Below, in pieces: positions 57,212-64,000 of a DNA stretch of 64,000 nucleotides; position 1 is the stretch's first letter, and each line of letters opens with the position of its first letter. The translations under genes were made by a program, and so were the position numbers. Source of the DNA: Polyangiaceae bacterium (lineage in GTDB: Bacteria > Myxococcota_A > Polyangia > Polyangiales > Polyangiaceae); NCBI GenBank assembly GCA_013361525.1, contig JABFXY010000206.1:1-64000 (forward strand). Direction: 5' to 3'. The notes below the pieces were generated by a model. It did not search any database. It had not been told where the DNA came from and saw only the letters and a list, made by a program, of their open reading frames with translations.

Positions 57212-58400
57212 GACATCGATCGAATGGACGGGCACCCCGATGCCGGACGGGACAACGCACGGCGGTTTCACCTTCTCGCCGTGGGAGGGGTGCACGGCGG
57301 TCTCTCCCGGTTGCGACAACTGCTACGCCGAGACCGCGAACGCACGCTGGCACCCCAATGAGAAAGGACGTGCGTCGCACTGGGGAAAGCGCGCGCCTCG
57401 CCTCATGCGCTCCGAGGCGTATTGGCGAAACCCATTCAAGTGGAACCGGCTAGCTGAGAAGCTCGGCGTTCGGCTCAAGGTCTTTTGCTCTTCGGTTTCC
57501 GACGTGTTCGAGGACCGCCGCGATCTCGACGGTCCGCGCGCTCGGCTCTTCGTCGACGTCATCTCGAAGACGCCGCACCTCGACTGGCTTCTGCTCACGA
57601 AGCGGCCCCAGAACATGCTCACGCTCGTGCCCGCTTGGTGGCGCGACCCAAAGTTCCAAGGCGGGTGGCCATCGAACGTCTGGGCCGGGACTACCTGTGA
57701 AGACCAGCGCCGCGCCGACGAGCGCATCCCCTACCTGTTGGAGGTCCCGGCGCGCGTTCGCTTCCTGTCATGCGAGCCTCTACTCGGACCCGTCGATCTG
57801 AAGGGCTGGGGGACGCACGCTCCGTCAGACGACCACGCCAACGCGCCCGAGTCGTGGAAGGACTACGTCTGGCCCGAGTGGGTTCCGGCTGAGCAACGAA
57901 AACAGATCGAGGAGTTCTGGTCGGAGAGTTGGGGTCGCGGGCCACGCTCTTGGCTGCGTGATCACATCGCGCAGGACGTGCCGGCGACCGGTGCGCGCAT
58001 CACTTGCGCCGTCGACAAGCTCGGTTGGGCGACGGTGAACAAGACCGCACACTCCGGTGTCACCGGCCGATACCTGCACTCCTGGAACAACATCGGTCGG
58101 ATCGTCAAGGACGACGGCACCGTCATTCCGGCATCCGGTGGCATTGGCTCGGGTTGGCTCTCTCGCTGGCTGACGCCAGCCGGCGACTATCAGCACAAGC
58201 TCCATTGGGTAATTGCCGGCGGCGAGAGCGGCCATGGCGCCCGGCCCATGCAAGACGGTTGGGTTCGCGGCCTCCGCGATCAGTGCGCCCGCACGGGCGT
58301 CTCGTTCTTCTTCAAGCAGAAGCTTGAAGGCCGGAAGGTCGTCTCGCTCCCGATACTCGACGGCCGACAGCACGCCGCATTCCCGGAGGTCCGATCGTGA
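57204..58400 (+). CDS. Gp37/Gp68 (DUF5131)-type Cys-motif protein
   Basis: A 398-residue protein. The family Cys motif is at residues 30-40 (CTAVSPGCDNC), after SIEWTGTPMPDG and FSPWEGC. It also has VFCSSVSDVFEDRRDLDGPR, LTKRPQNMLTLVPAW, FLSCEPLLGPVDLKG, and WVIAGGESGHGARPM near the end. The fold is related to radical-SAM barrels and is common in phages and mobile elements. An insertion of about 110 residues sits between the CEPLLGP and GGESG landmarks. Activity is unknown. Confidence 0.8.
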   Translation: MGETSIEWTGTPMPDGTTHGGFTFSPWEGCTAVSPGCDNCYAETANARWHPNEKGRASHWGKRAPRLMRSEAYWRNPFKWNRLAEKLGVRLKVFCSSVSDVFEDRRDLDGPRARLFVDVISKTPHLDWLLLTKRPQNMLTLVPAWWRDPKFQGGWPSNVWAGTTCEDQRRADERIPYLLEVPARVRFLSCEPLLGPVDLKGWGTHAPSDDHANAPESWKDYVWPEWVPAEQRKQIEEFWSESWGRGPRSWLRDHIAQDVPATGARITCAVDKLGWATVNKTAHSGVTGRYLHSWNNIGRIVKDDGTVIPASGGIGSGWLSRWLTPAGDYQHKLHWVIAGGESGHGARPMQDGWVRGLRDQCARTGVSFFFKQKLEGRKVVSLPILDGRQHAAFPEVRS

Positions 58401-58927
58401 GTTCAGCGACCGACAGCGCAGCGAGCAAGCCGGCCGAGCCCATTCCCGGCTGGCAGATGAACGCCATCCGTGCGCGCCACTTCGATGAAGAGACATTCGG
58501 CATTGCTACGCCCGCGCACAAGGATCGCGGGGTCCTCCTCGCCGAGGTCGATCGGCTGCGCGCCGAGGTCGAGACGCTCGAGAAGTGGAAGGCCGACGAG
58601 CAACGCGGCCTCGCCGAGCTCGCGGTCGCCATCGTCGATGTCTGCGCGGCGCTCGGAGGAAAGTTCGGACTACCCGAAGACGCGCCAACGATCGCTTATC
58701 TCCGCGCGGCTGAGAAACGCGCCGCCGAGTTGACGTCAAAGGTGAGCGCGTTTCGCTCGGGAGCGATCGCCACCGTCCTCGAGGCGGGCCTGGTCCAGAA
58801 CGCAGAGGACTTCCAGATAAGCGGCGCGCTGCTCACCGCCGACGACGAGAACGTCCGCAAGCTCGGCGCGCTCTATGGGCGGAGCGTGCTCGTCGTCGAA
58901 GCACCGGCACTGAAGGAGACGACATGA
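58397..58927 (+). CDS. 176-residue helical protein with VEAPAL tail
   Basis: GTG 58397 (GTGA overlap). A PIPGWQMNAIRARHF start is followed by a coiled coil (EVDRLRAEVETLEKWKADEQ). It ends LVVEAPALKETT, echoing tails of two distant leftward genes. Role unknown. Confidence 0.5.
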   Translation: MSSATDSAASKPAEPIPGWQMNAIRARHFDEETFGIATPAHKDRGVLLAEVDRLRAEVETLEKWKADEQRGLAELAVAIVDVCAALGGKFGLPEDAPTIAYLRAAEKRAAELTSKVSAFRSGAIATVLEAGLVQNAEDFQISGALLTADDENVRKLGALYGRSVLVVEAPALKETT

Positions 58928-59127
58928 TCCACAAGACCCCAATCCGCCGCGGCCAGCTCGTCCGCTTCGCTCCCAACGGCCACACCTACCGCGTAGATCG
59001 TCGCTCCGAGAACGCGGCCTGGCTCGTGGGCGTCTCAACGCAGGGCGAGCTCTTCATGACAATCGACGAGCACGGCTACCCCATCGACGCGAACAGCTGG
59101 GAAGTCGAGCGGGAGGCGGAGTCGTGA
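58924..59127 (+). CDS. 67-residue beta-rich protein
   Basis: Small SH3-like or Tudor-like look (RRGQLVRFAPNGHTYRVDRR, AAWLVGVSTQGELFMTIDE). It could be a small nucleic-acid- or protein-contacting module. ATGA overlap upstream, GTGA downstream. Confidence 0.45.
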   Translation: MIHKTPIRRGQLVRFAPNGHTYRVDRRSENAAWLVGVSTQGELFMTIDEHGYPIDANSWEVEREAES

Positions 59128-59963
59128 CCGCGAGCCTCATCGCTGGCGCGCGCAGAGACTACGACAACGGCGCGGGCATCGCGTCTTACCTCACCGATCT
59201 CGACGGCCTCCACCGACTGATCCGCGAGCGTCGCGATGCCGGCTACGAGCGGAAGGAGCGGCTGAACGAGTTCCTGATCCTCGGTCACTTCTGGGCGGAC
59301 ACGTGCGGCAACTTCGGCGCGACCACCATCGGCTACCGCTACAGCGAGCCGATCGCCTGGATGCCGGACGCGCTCCCTCGTGTCGTCGAGAGCGAGCGGC
59401 TTCTATCGCTTCTTCCAAGGCTCACGATCACGAGCACCTTTCGGCCGCCGCCGCCGACGTCGACTAACCTCTGCTCTGAGTGCGGGCGCGGCTGGACGAT
59501 CGCGAACTGCCACGACAACGAGGTGCGGTTCGGCCGCAACGACGAGCGCATCTTCCGTCACAAGCGCTGCGCTCAACTGCACGAGGAGCGGGAGTCGCTT
59601 CGTGAGCTCCAAGAGATCGCCAGCAACGCCGGGCTCGACCGTGCCGTCCTGATCCCGATCCCAGGAGAGTACGACCGCACGGGACACCGCACCTGGGCGC
59701 TGCTCTGCACCCCGTGGGGCGACGTCAAGATCGGCTGGCGGAAGCGCGTAATCAACATCGATTGGACGGACATGGTGGAGCGCGCGGGCGCTGGGCTCGA
59801 ATACGAGGATCGCGCGCGGGTCAGGTCCGTCTTCGATGGCAACGAGCTCTTCAAGGACGACCAGACAACCAAGGACGCGACGCACGTGCACGCATGGGGC
59901 AATGCGAAGGCCGTTGAGTATCTCCGCGCGATCTACGCAGCGGCGAGGGAGCACGGACGATGA
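59124..59963 (+). CDS. Unknown 279-residue protein with a zinc motif
   Basis: GTG 59124. It has an N-terminal alpha/beta region (IASYLTDLDGLHRLIRERRD, LILGHFWADTCGNFGATTIG) and a Cys motif LCSECGRGWTIANCHD. The C-terminal part (ALLCTPWGDVKIGWRKRVIN, IDWTDMVERAGAGLEYEDRA) has no recognised motif. The gene is larger than its neighbours; a DNA-modification or anti-defence role cannot be judged. Confidence 0.5.
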   Translation: MTASLIAGARRDYDNGAGIASYLTDLDGLHRLIRERRDAGYERKERLNEFLILGHFWADTCGNFGATTIGYRYSEPIAWMPDALPRVVESERLLSLLPRLTITSTFRPPPPTSTNLCSECGRGWTIANCHDNEVRFGRNDERIFRHKRCAQLHEERESLRELQEIASNAGLDRAVLIPIPGEYDRTGHRTWALLCTPWGDVKIGWRKRVINIDWTDMVERAGAGLEYEDRARVRSVFDGNELFKDDQTTKDATHVHAWGNAKAVEYLRAIYAAAREHGR

Positions 59964-60376
59964 GCTTCGGCCCCAAGAACGCCGCCGAGGCCGTCATCTT
60001 CGCCGAAGAAGGCTTCCGCGTTCACGTCCAGGTGATGGTGCAGACGCGCCTGAACGAACTCGGCATCACCCAGCGCGAGCTCGCAAAGCGGCTCGGCGTT
60101 TCCGATGAGCGTGCGTCGCAGCTGCTCTCCAACGAGGCGCGCCTCACCGTGCGCACCGTCGGCCGGATCTTCCACGCGCTGGGGTGCGAGCCCCGTCTGA
60201 CATTCGGCCCGGACGTCGAACGCGAACGCCTCGCGACCGCTCTCGAGGATCACACCGAGGAGCAGCGCGCGCTCGTGCGCCTCGCCATCGACGACGACGA
60301 GAGCGCCGACGACGAGGAGTGCGGCCGCATCAAAGGACTCGAGGAGGCCGTCGCCTTCATTCGGGAGAGAGCATGA
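59960..60376 (+). CDS. XRE-family HTH protein
   Basis: A 138-residue protein. A compact HTH spans residues 32-58 (LGITQRELAKRLGVSDERAS, then QLLSNE). The preceding helix EGFRVHVQVMVQ recalls the antitoxin-style N-terminus. No toxin gene is adjacent, so a regulator of the distal operon is likelier. ATGA overlaps at both ends. Confidence 0.75.
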   Translation: MSFGPKNAAEAVIFAEEGFRVHVQVMVQTRLNELGITQRELAKRLGVSDERASQLLSNEARLTVRTVGRIFHALGCEPRLTFGPDVERERLATALEDHTEEQRALVRLAIDDDESADDEECGRIKGLEEAVAFIRERA

Positions 60377-60786
60377 AGACGAAGACGAAGCGCATCAGGA
60401 AGCGGACGCCGCGCGAGGTCGCCGCGGAGAAGCGCGGTCACGCCGCCGGCATCACGCACGCGCGGGCGATTCTCGAGGAGCTTTCCGGCAAGTACGAGAT
60501 CCCCCAGGACGCCTTCGATGCCCTCGACCGGCCCGCCGGCTGTCCGCTCATGGCCAACGAGTGCCCCGAGCACGGGTACGCCCACGGCGAGGAGGCCGAC
60601 GAACTCCGCAATCGGATCCAGAAGCTCGTCGATGGAGACGACGGCCACGCTCTCGCCGACATCGACCTCAGCCCGGTCGAGCTCGAGGACGCGGTGGACA
60701 CGCGGTGGCGCGAGCGGCTGCAGGCAATCCTCGACGACGTCGACGCTCGCGACTCGCTCGCGTTCGAGGAGGCGACCGATGGCTGA
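60373..60786 (+). CDS. 137-residue basic/acidic protein
   Basis: ATG 60373 (ATGA overlap). A Lys/Arg start (KTKTKRIRKRTPREVAAEKR), a Cys/His segment (PAGCPLMANECPEHGYAHG) and an acidic C-terminal half. A DNA-contacting basic end plus an acidic domain suggests a regulatory protein. Unassigned. Confidence 0.45.
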   Translation: MKTKTKRIRKRTPREVAAEKRGHAAGITHARAILEELSGKYEIPQDAFDALDRPAGCPLMANECPEHGYAHGEEADELRNRIQKLVDGDDGHALADIDLSPVELEDAVDTRWRERLQAILDDVDARDSLAFEEATDG

Positions 60787-62536
60787 TCCGACCTGGGCCA
60801 CCGAGCTTCGCAACGCCGTCTTCGCCGCGGGCGACCGGCTCAGCATCGACACGCGCCGGGGGGCGCACGTCGTAGACGTCCTCTCGACCATCGTCGAGCG
60901 TGCCGCGATCTTCCAGGCGATGGCGGAGCGCTGCGCGGCCTGCGGAAAGCTCCACGCGGCCGACACGCTCGAATGGGCCCAGAAGCCGCACTCACGTCAC
61001 CAATGCGTCGACGACGTCTTCGGGAAGGGCTGCGGCGCGATCTGGGTCGACCGCAACGCGCGGCACGCAATGGCGAAGATTGCTGAGGCGCTTGGGGTGG
61101 AGCTCGGAGAGCTAACGCCGGACGAGCTCGCGGAGAAGGTGAGGGCGCGGACCGCGCCGCTTGGCCAGGTGGAGACGTTGCGCCCGGAGGTGCTCGCGTT
61201 CGCTCACATCATGGAGCAGAAGCTACGTGAGAACGACCACAAGTCGCACTGGAGCGACTGCGCGCCGAGTTGGCTGCTCGGGCGATTGCGCGAAGAGACC
61301 ACCGAGTTGGCTGGTGCCATCGGCAGCGGATACAAAAGCCCCGAGCACATCGGCAGAGAGGCCGCCGACGTAGCGAACTTCGCGATGATGATCGCGGACG
61401 TCGCTGGAGCGCTGAAGGCCGAGCGCGCAGCCCCCGCCGCCGACGCGCCCGCGGCCCCCGAGCCGTGCTGCGAGACGACGGAGCGGATGAACGTCTGCGC
61501 TCGGCCGCTGGGACACTCTGGCGAGTGTGCGGAGACCCCCGAGCCGGCGCCGGAGGTGGCCGAACTGCTCAAGCTCGCCGACTCGATGGGCGACGGACAC
61601 GGCCCGTTGAACGTGACGATCCGCAGACTGGCCGCCGCCCTGCGCTCGTCGGAGGACCGATGCGACAAGCTGCGTGCTCAACGCGGCAGGGGCGTCGAGG
61701 TTGAGCGGCAGCTGAAGGAGGCCCGCGCCGCCCTCGAAGCCGCCGAAGGTGAGCGCGACGTCTACGCGCGCCGCGTCCAGGAGCTGATCAGTCAGCCGCC
61801 TCTTGAGGCCGCCAAGAAGCGAATCGCATCCCTCGAATCCGACAAGGCTACGCACCTGATCTGGCTCAACGATCGAGACCGAAAGATCGAGAGTCTAGGG
61901 GCCGCCCTCGAAGCCGCGGAGGCGCGGGCCAGCCGTGCCGAGACCAGCATCCTTCGCGTTTGCCAAGCGATTGGCTGCGTCTACCAGGCCGAGGGCCACA
62001 ACGACGCACCTGCCGACGAGGCGACAATCCTCGACCACATCGAGCAGCTTTCGGCAGATGCCGGACAGCAGCGAGAGCGAGCCACCACGGCCGAGAAGGA
62101 GCGCGACGCCGCCCTCAAGAGCGCCACCGAGTGGGAAGAGCGCGCGCGGGAGGCGGAGGCGGCAGCGGCCAAGCTCGAGGGCCCGACCAATGGCGTCGAG
62201 CGCGGAGAGGACCCGACGGGCTTCGAAGACGACACGCCCAACCTGCTCCGTGACGCCGAGTCGGCGGCCAAGAGCTGCGAGGCCGGCGGCTACCTGCGGT
62301 CGGCCGGCGTCATCCGGAAGCTCGCGGCGGCGCTCCAGGTGCGAGCGCGCTCGCCACAGGAGCCGGTGTTCCTTCCGAAGTGCCCGCATCCGGAGGTGCT
62401 CGGCGCGACGCGCGAGCATGGCGGCGGCGAGCTCGGTCCCGGCGTCACCGCGCGGATGATGCTGTGGCTCGCCGACTGCGTGGTGGTGCTCGATGGGCGG
62501 ATTGATCCGCTCGAGAAGGCGCGAGGTGGTCGGTGA
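60779..62536 (+). CDS. MazG-like domain fused to a long coiled coil
   Basis: A 585-residue protein. Residues 50-90 have a zinc-type Cys set (CAACGKLHA, HQCVDD, KGCGAIWVDR). Residues 140-210 hold the MazG-like core with acidic helices (LGRLREETTELAGAIGSG, REAADVANFAMMIADVAG), an active-site layout for nucleoside triphosphate pyrophosphohydrolases. Residues 300-520 are a long coiled coil. MazG phage enzymes alter nucleotide or alarmone pools; the coil fusion is unusual. Confidence 0.65.
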   Translation: MADPTWATELRNAVFAAGDRLSIDTRRGAHVVDVLSTIVERAAIFQAMAERCAACGKLHAADTLEWAQKPHSRHQCVDDVFGKGCGAIWVDRNARHAMAKIAEALGVELGELTPDELAEKVRARTAPLGQVETLRPEVLAFAHIMEQKLRENDHKSHWSDCAPSWLLGRLREETTELAGAIGSGYKSPEHIGREAADVANFAMMIADVAGALKAERAAPAADAPAAPEPCCETTERMNVCARPLGHSGECAETPEPAPEVAELLKLADSMGDGHGPLNVTIRRLAAALRSSEDRCDKLRAQRGRGVEVERQLKEARAALEAAEGERDVYARRVQELISQPPLEAAKKRIASLESDKATHLIWLNDRDRKIESLGAALEAAEARASRAETSILRVCQAIGCVYQAEGHNDAPADEATILDHIEQLSADAGQQRERATTAEKERDAALKSATEWEERAREAEAAAAKLEGPTNGVERGEDPTGFEDDTPNLLRDAESAAKSCEAGGYLRSAGVIRKLAAALQVRARSPQEPVFLPKCPHPEVLGATREHGGGELGPGVTARMMLWLADCVVVLDGRIDPLEKARGGR

Positions 62537-62754
62537 GCCGCCTCGATGAACTTCGGCGCGCGAACTTCGAGCGAAGCATTGCGTTCCGGTACCGCGCGTT
62601 CGACATGCGTGTGTCGCCGCCGGTTGCGTTCCGCGCGCCCGAGCCACTAAACGACGCCGAGCGTGCCGAGCTTGACGAGCTTCACCGTCACGGACGCAAG
62701 GATGTCATCGGCTTCCGCCGCAAGTCGTGGCTCCGACTGCGAGGCGCACGATGA
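62533..62754 (+). CDS. 73-residue small basic protein
   Basis: GTG 62533 (GTGA overlap). Arg-rich throughout (LDELRRANFERSIAFRYRAF, GRKDVIGFRRKSWLRLRGAR). Likely binds nucleic acid. Its stop overlaps the next ATG. Confidence 0.45.
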   Translation: MSRLDELRRANFERSIAFRYRAFDMRVSPPVAFRAPEPLNDAERAELDELHRHGRKDVIGFRRKSWLRLRGAR

Positions 62755-63008
62755 GCCGCTCCAAGCACGAACGGAAGCAGCCGCTTCACAAGCGCTACCC
62801 GGGCCGGTGGGCGATGCGATCCATTGTCTACACGCCCAACGGTTCGCGACTCGAAGTTGTCGGGCCGACGGTCGAGCCTGTCGGCCGGCTCCTGATCGCG
62901 TTGATGGCGACGCCGTCGAGCAAGTTGGACCCGGCGCTCGCCGTCGAATGTGAGCAACTCGCGGAGAAGCTTTTGCCGCCCAGGAAGAAGGGGAGCGCCG
63001 AGGGATGA
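62751..63008 (+). CDS. 85-residue small protein
   Basis: ATG 62751 (ATGA overlap). Basic start (SRSKHERKQPLHKRYPGRWA), then VYTPNGSRLEVVGPTVEPVG and a helical tail. Unassigned. Confidence 0.45.
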   Translation: MSRSKHERKQPLHKRYPGRWAMRSIVYTPNGSRLEVVGPTVEPVGRLLIALMATPSSKLDPALAVECEQLAEKLLPPRKKGSAEG

Positions 63009-63628
63009 CCACCCTGCCGCTCAGCGAGGAAGAGATCGCGCACGAGGCCGCGCAGCTGACCGATCGGGACGTCGCACGACGGATCGAATCGATCGACGTG
63101 CGCATAGAAGAGTCGACCGACGAAGACGACTTGAAGCTCGCGACGGACTACCGCGTGACGCTCGAGGCGCTGAAGGAAGCGCGCGCCTGGGTTCGACGGC
63201 TCCGAGACAACAGGATCGTCACTTGCGTCTACTGCGGACACGCGTATCCGCCGGGATCGGAGACCCACGGCGCGGAGGTGCTGAAGGAGCACATCCGCAG
63301 CTGCGAGAAACACCCGATGCGCGAGATCGAGCTCGCGCTGAAGGACGCTCGCGACGCACTCAACCGCGACCGCACCGGGCTCGCCCAAGGCCTCGTCGAG
63401 GTCGTCGCGCGATGCCGCGCCACGTACTGGGTGACCGAGGGCCGCGGCTCGTACGAGTGGGACGACGATCGCTACAAGGCCGAGACGCACGTCGCGCTGA
63501 CGGAGGTCGTCGCGATTGCGTCTCGTGCGCTCGGAGCGTCCGGGACGCTCGCCGGCGAGGAAGTTCTCAAGGCGGATGAGGCACTGCGAAAGGCGCAGGC
63601 GGAGCTGGACGCTGGAGGAACTCGATGA
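63005..63628 (+). CDS. 207-residue protein with C2H2-like zinc finger
   Basis: Residues about 73-99 carry CVYCGHAYPPGSETHG and later HIRSCEKH, a C2H2-like spacing. A helical N-terminal half (AHEAAQLTDRDVARRIESID) and a helical C-terminus with VEVVARCRATYWVTEGRGS flank it. The finger may bind DNA. It is coupled (ATGA) to the ASCH-like gene. Confidence 0.5.
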   Translation: MTTLPLSEEEIAHEAAQLTDRDVARRIESIDVRIEESTDEDDLKLATDYRVTLEALKEARAWVRRLRDNRIVTCVYCGHAYPPGSETHGAEVLKEHIRSCEKHPMREIELALKDARDALNRDRTGLAQGLVEVVARCRATYWVTEGRGSYEWDDDRYKAETHVALTEVVAIASRALGASGTLAGEEVLKADEALRKAQAELDAGGTR

Positions 63629-64000
63629 GAGCGCTCTCGCTTTGGCAGCCTTGGGCGCACGCGGTAGTTCACCTCGGCAAGCGCATCGAGAACCGCGAGA
63701 AGTGGACGAGCTGCAACGTCCGCGGGCCGTTCCTGATCCACGCGGCGCTGGGCGTTGGGACACGCCGGCAGTTCCACGACGCTGCGGAGCGCACCCTGGA
63801 TACGGTCGACGAGGCCGCCGGAGAGCGCTTTCGCGACGAGCACCTCGACATCACCACCATCAAACGGCAGGCGCTCTGGCTCCCGCGCCCGAGTCTCCTC
63901 CGGGGCGGCATCATCGGAGCGGCCGAGGTCGTCGACGTCATCAAGTCCGCGCAGGACATGGCCACCTACGAGCTCAGCCAGACGATCTACCCGCACCATT
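63625..64000 (+). CDS. ASCH-domain protein, 3' end outside the window
   Basis: Opens MRALSLWQPWAHAVVHLGKR, then IENREK, the characteristic ASCH start ('lsl..PWa.ai..g.K..EnR'). The strand-helix order continues through GPFLIHAALG and GGIIGAAEVVDVI. ASCH proteins are linked to RNA-binding and nucleoside chemistry and are common in phages. The reading frame is open to the right edge (125 codons). Confidence 0.8.
   Translation, partial: MRALSLWQPWAHAVVHLGKRIENREKWTSCNVRGPFLIHAALGVGTRRQFHDAAERTLDTVDEAAGERFRDEHLDITTIKRQALWLPRPSLLRGGIIGAAEVVDVIKSAQDMATYELSQTIYPHH

Noticed and set aside
59960..60376. Toxin-antitoxin pair at the XRE protein
   Set aside because: The flanking products do not look like HigB/RelE-type toxins; the HTH protein seems to stand alone.
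44350..64000. Integrase, excisionase or transposase genes
   Set aside because: No tyrosine or serine recombinase motif was seen in the rightward block or elsewhere; they may lie outside the window.

Overview
This window is the interior of a contractile-tailed (myovirus-type) temperate phage or prophage. DNA is GC-rich, genes are packed almost without gaps, and both window edges cut through phage genes (a tail gene at base 1, an ASCH-domain gene at base 64000). No host housekeeping gene is present. The host is most likely a myxobacterium or relative (Myxococcota). That is an inference from base composition, frequent GTG starts, and a moron lipoprotein whose Cys-rich domain hangs on a Ser/Thr-rich linker, a style common in that group. 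No integrase or transposase is visible, so how the phage integrates cannot be decided here.

Layout. A switch region at about 44.0-46.6 kb divides two divergent blocks. Leftward (minus strand, 44.3 kb down to 1) come, in transcription order: a Cro-like HTH protein; small genes with dihydrofolate reductase; a lysis group (holin-like, membrane protein, transglycosylase-like endolysin); a sigma-region-4-like protein; an adenine methyltransferase next to a PDDEXK-type nuclease; an antirepressor-like protein; a replication initiator carrying a T5orf172/GIY-YIG-like domain plus a DnaC-like helicase loader; dUTPase; a run of about 20 tiny accessory genes of unknown function (25.5-34 kb); and tRNA-Asn and tRNA-Met-like genes. 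The virion genes follow: small and large terminase, portal, scaffold, HK97-type capsid, connector proteins, sheath, tube, chaperone-like proteins, tape measure, circularisation/N protein, hub, spike, baseplate J, gp48-like protein and distal tail proteins. Rightward (plus strand, 44.35-64 kb) come a CI-like repressor, lipoprotein, membrane protein and ImmA-like metalloprotease. A second rightward operon starts near 46.6 kb. It holds a possible annealing protein, a single-chain SbcD-SbcC (Mre11-Rad50) fusion, a HerA-like ATPase, a Gp37/Gp68-type CxxC protein, an XRE protein, a MazG-like/coiled-coil fusion and many small zinc-binding or unknown proteins.

How the parts work together. The two HTH genes face each other across 63 bases carrying copies of a TCGTAAG-type half-site. 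The same half-site recurs as an inverted repeat in the promoter of the 46.6-kb operon, so one repressor probably controls both directions, with the ImmA-like protease relieving repression. The rightward operon looks like a DNA end-processing/recombination module combining the nuclease, ATPase and helicase-type parts of the archaeal Mre11-Rad50-HerA set in phage form. Nearly every gene start overlaps the preceding stop (ATGA, GTGA, TTGA, TGATG or TAATG), so most start choices below rest on that coupling. It also reveals several genes shorter than 60 codons.

Limits. All assignments are by eye from motifs and gene order. Structural genes, terminase, portal, dUTPase, DHFR, SbcCD-like, HerA-like and ImmA-like calls are firm. 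Most sub-150-residue genes are unassigned.
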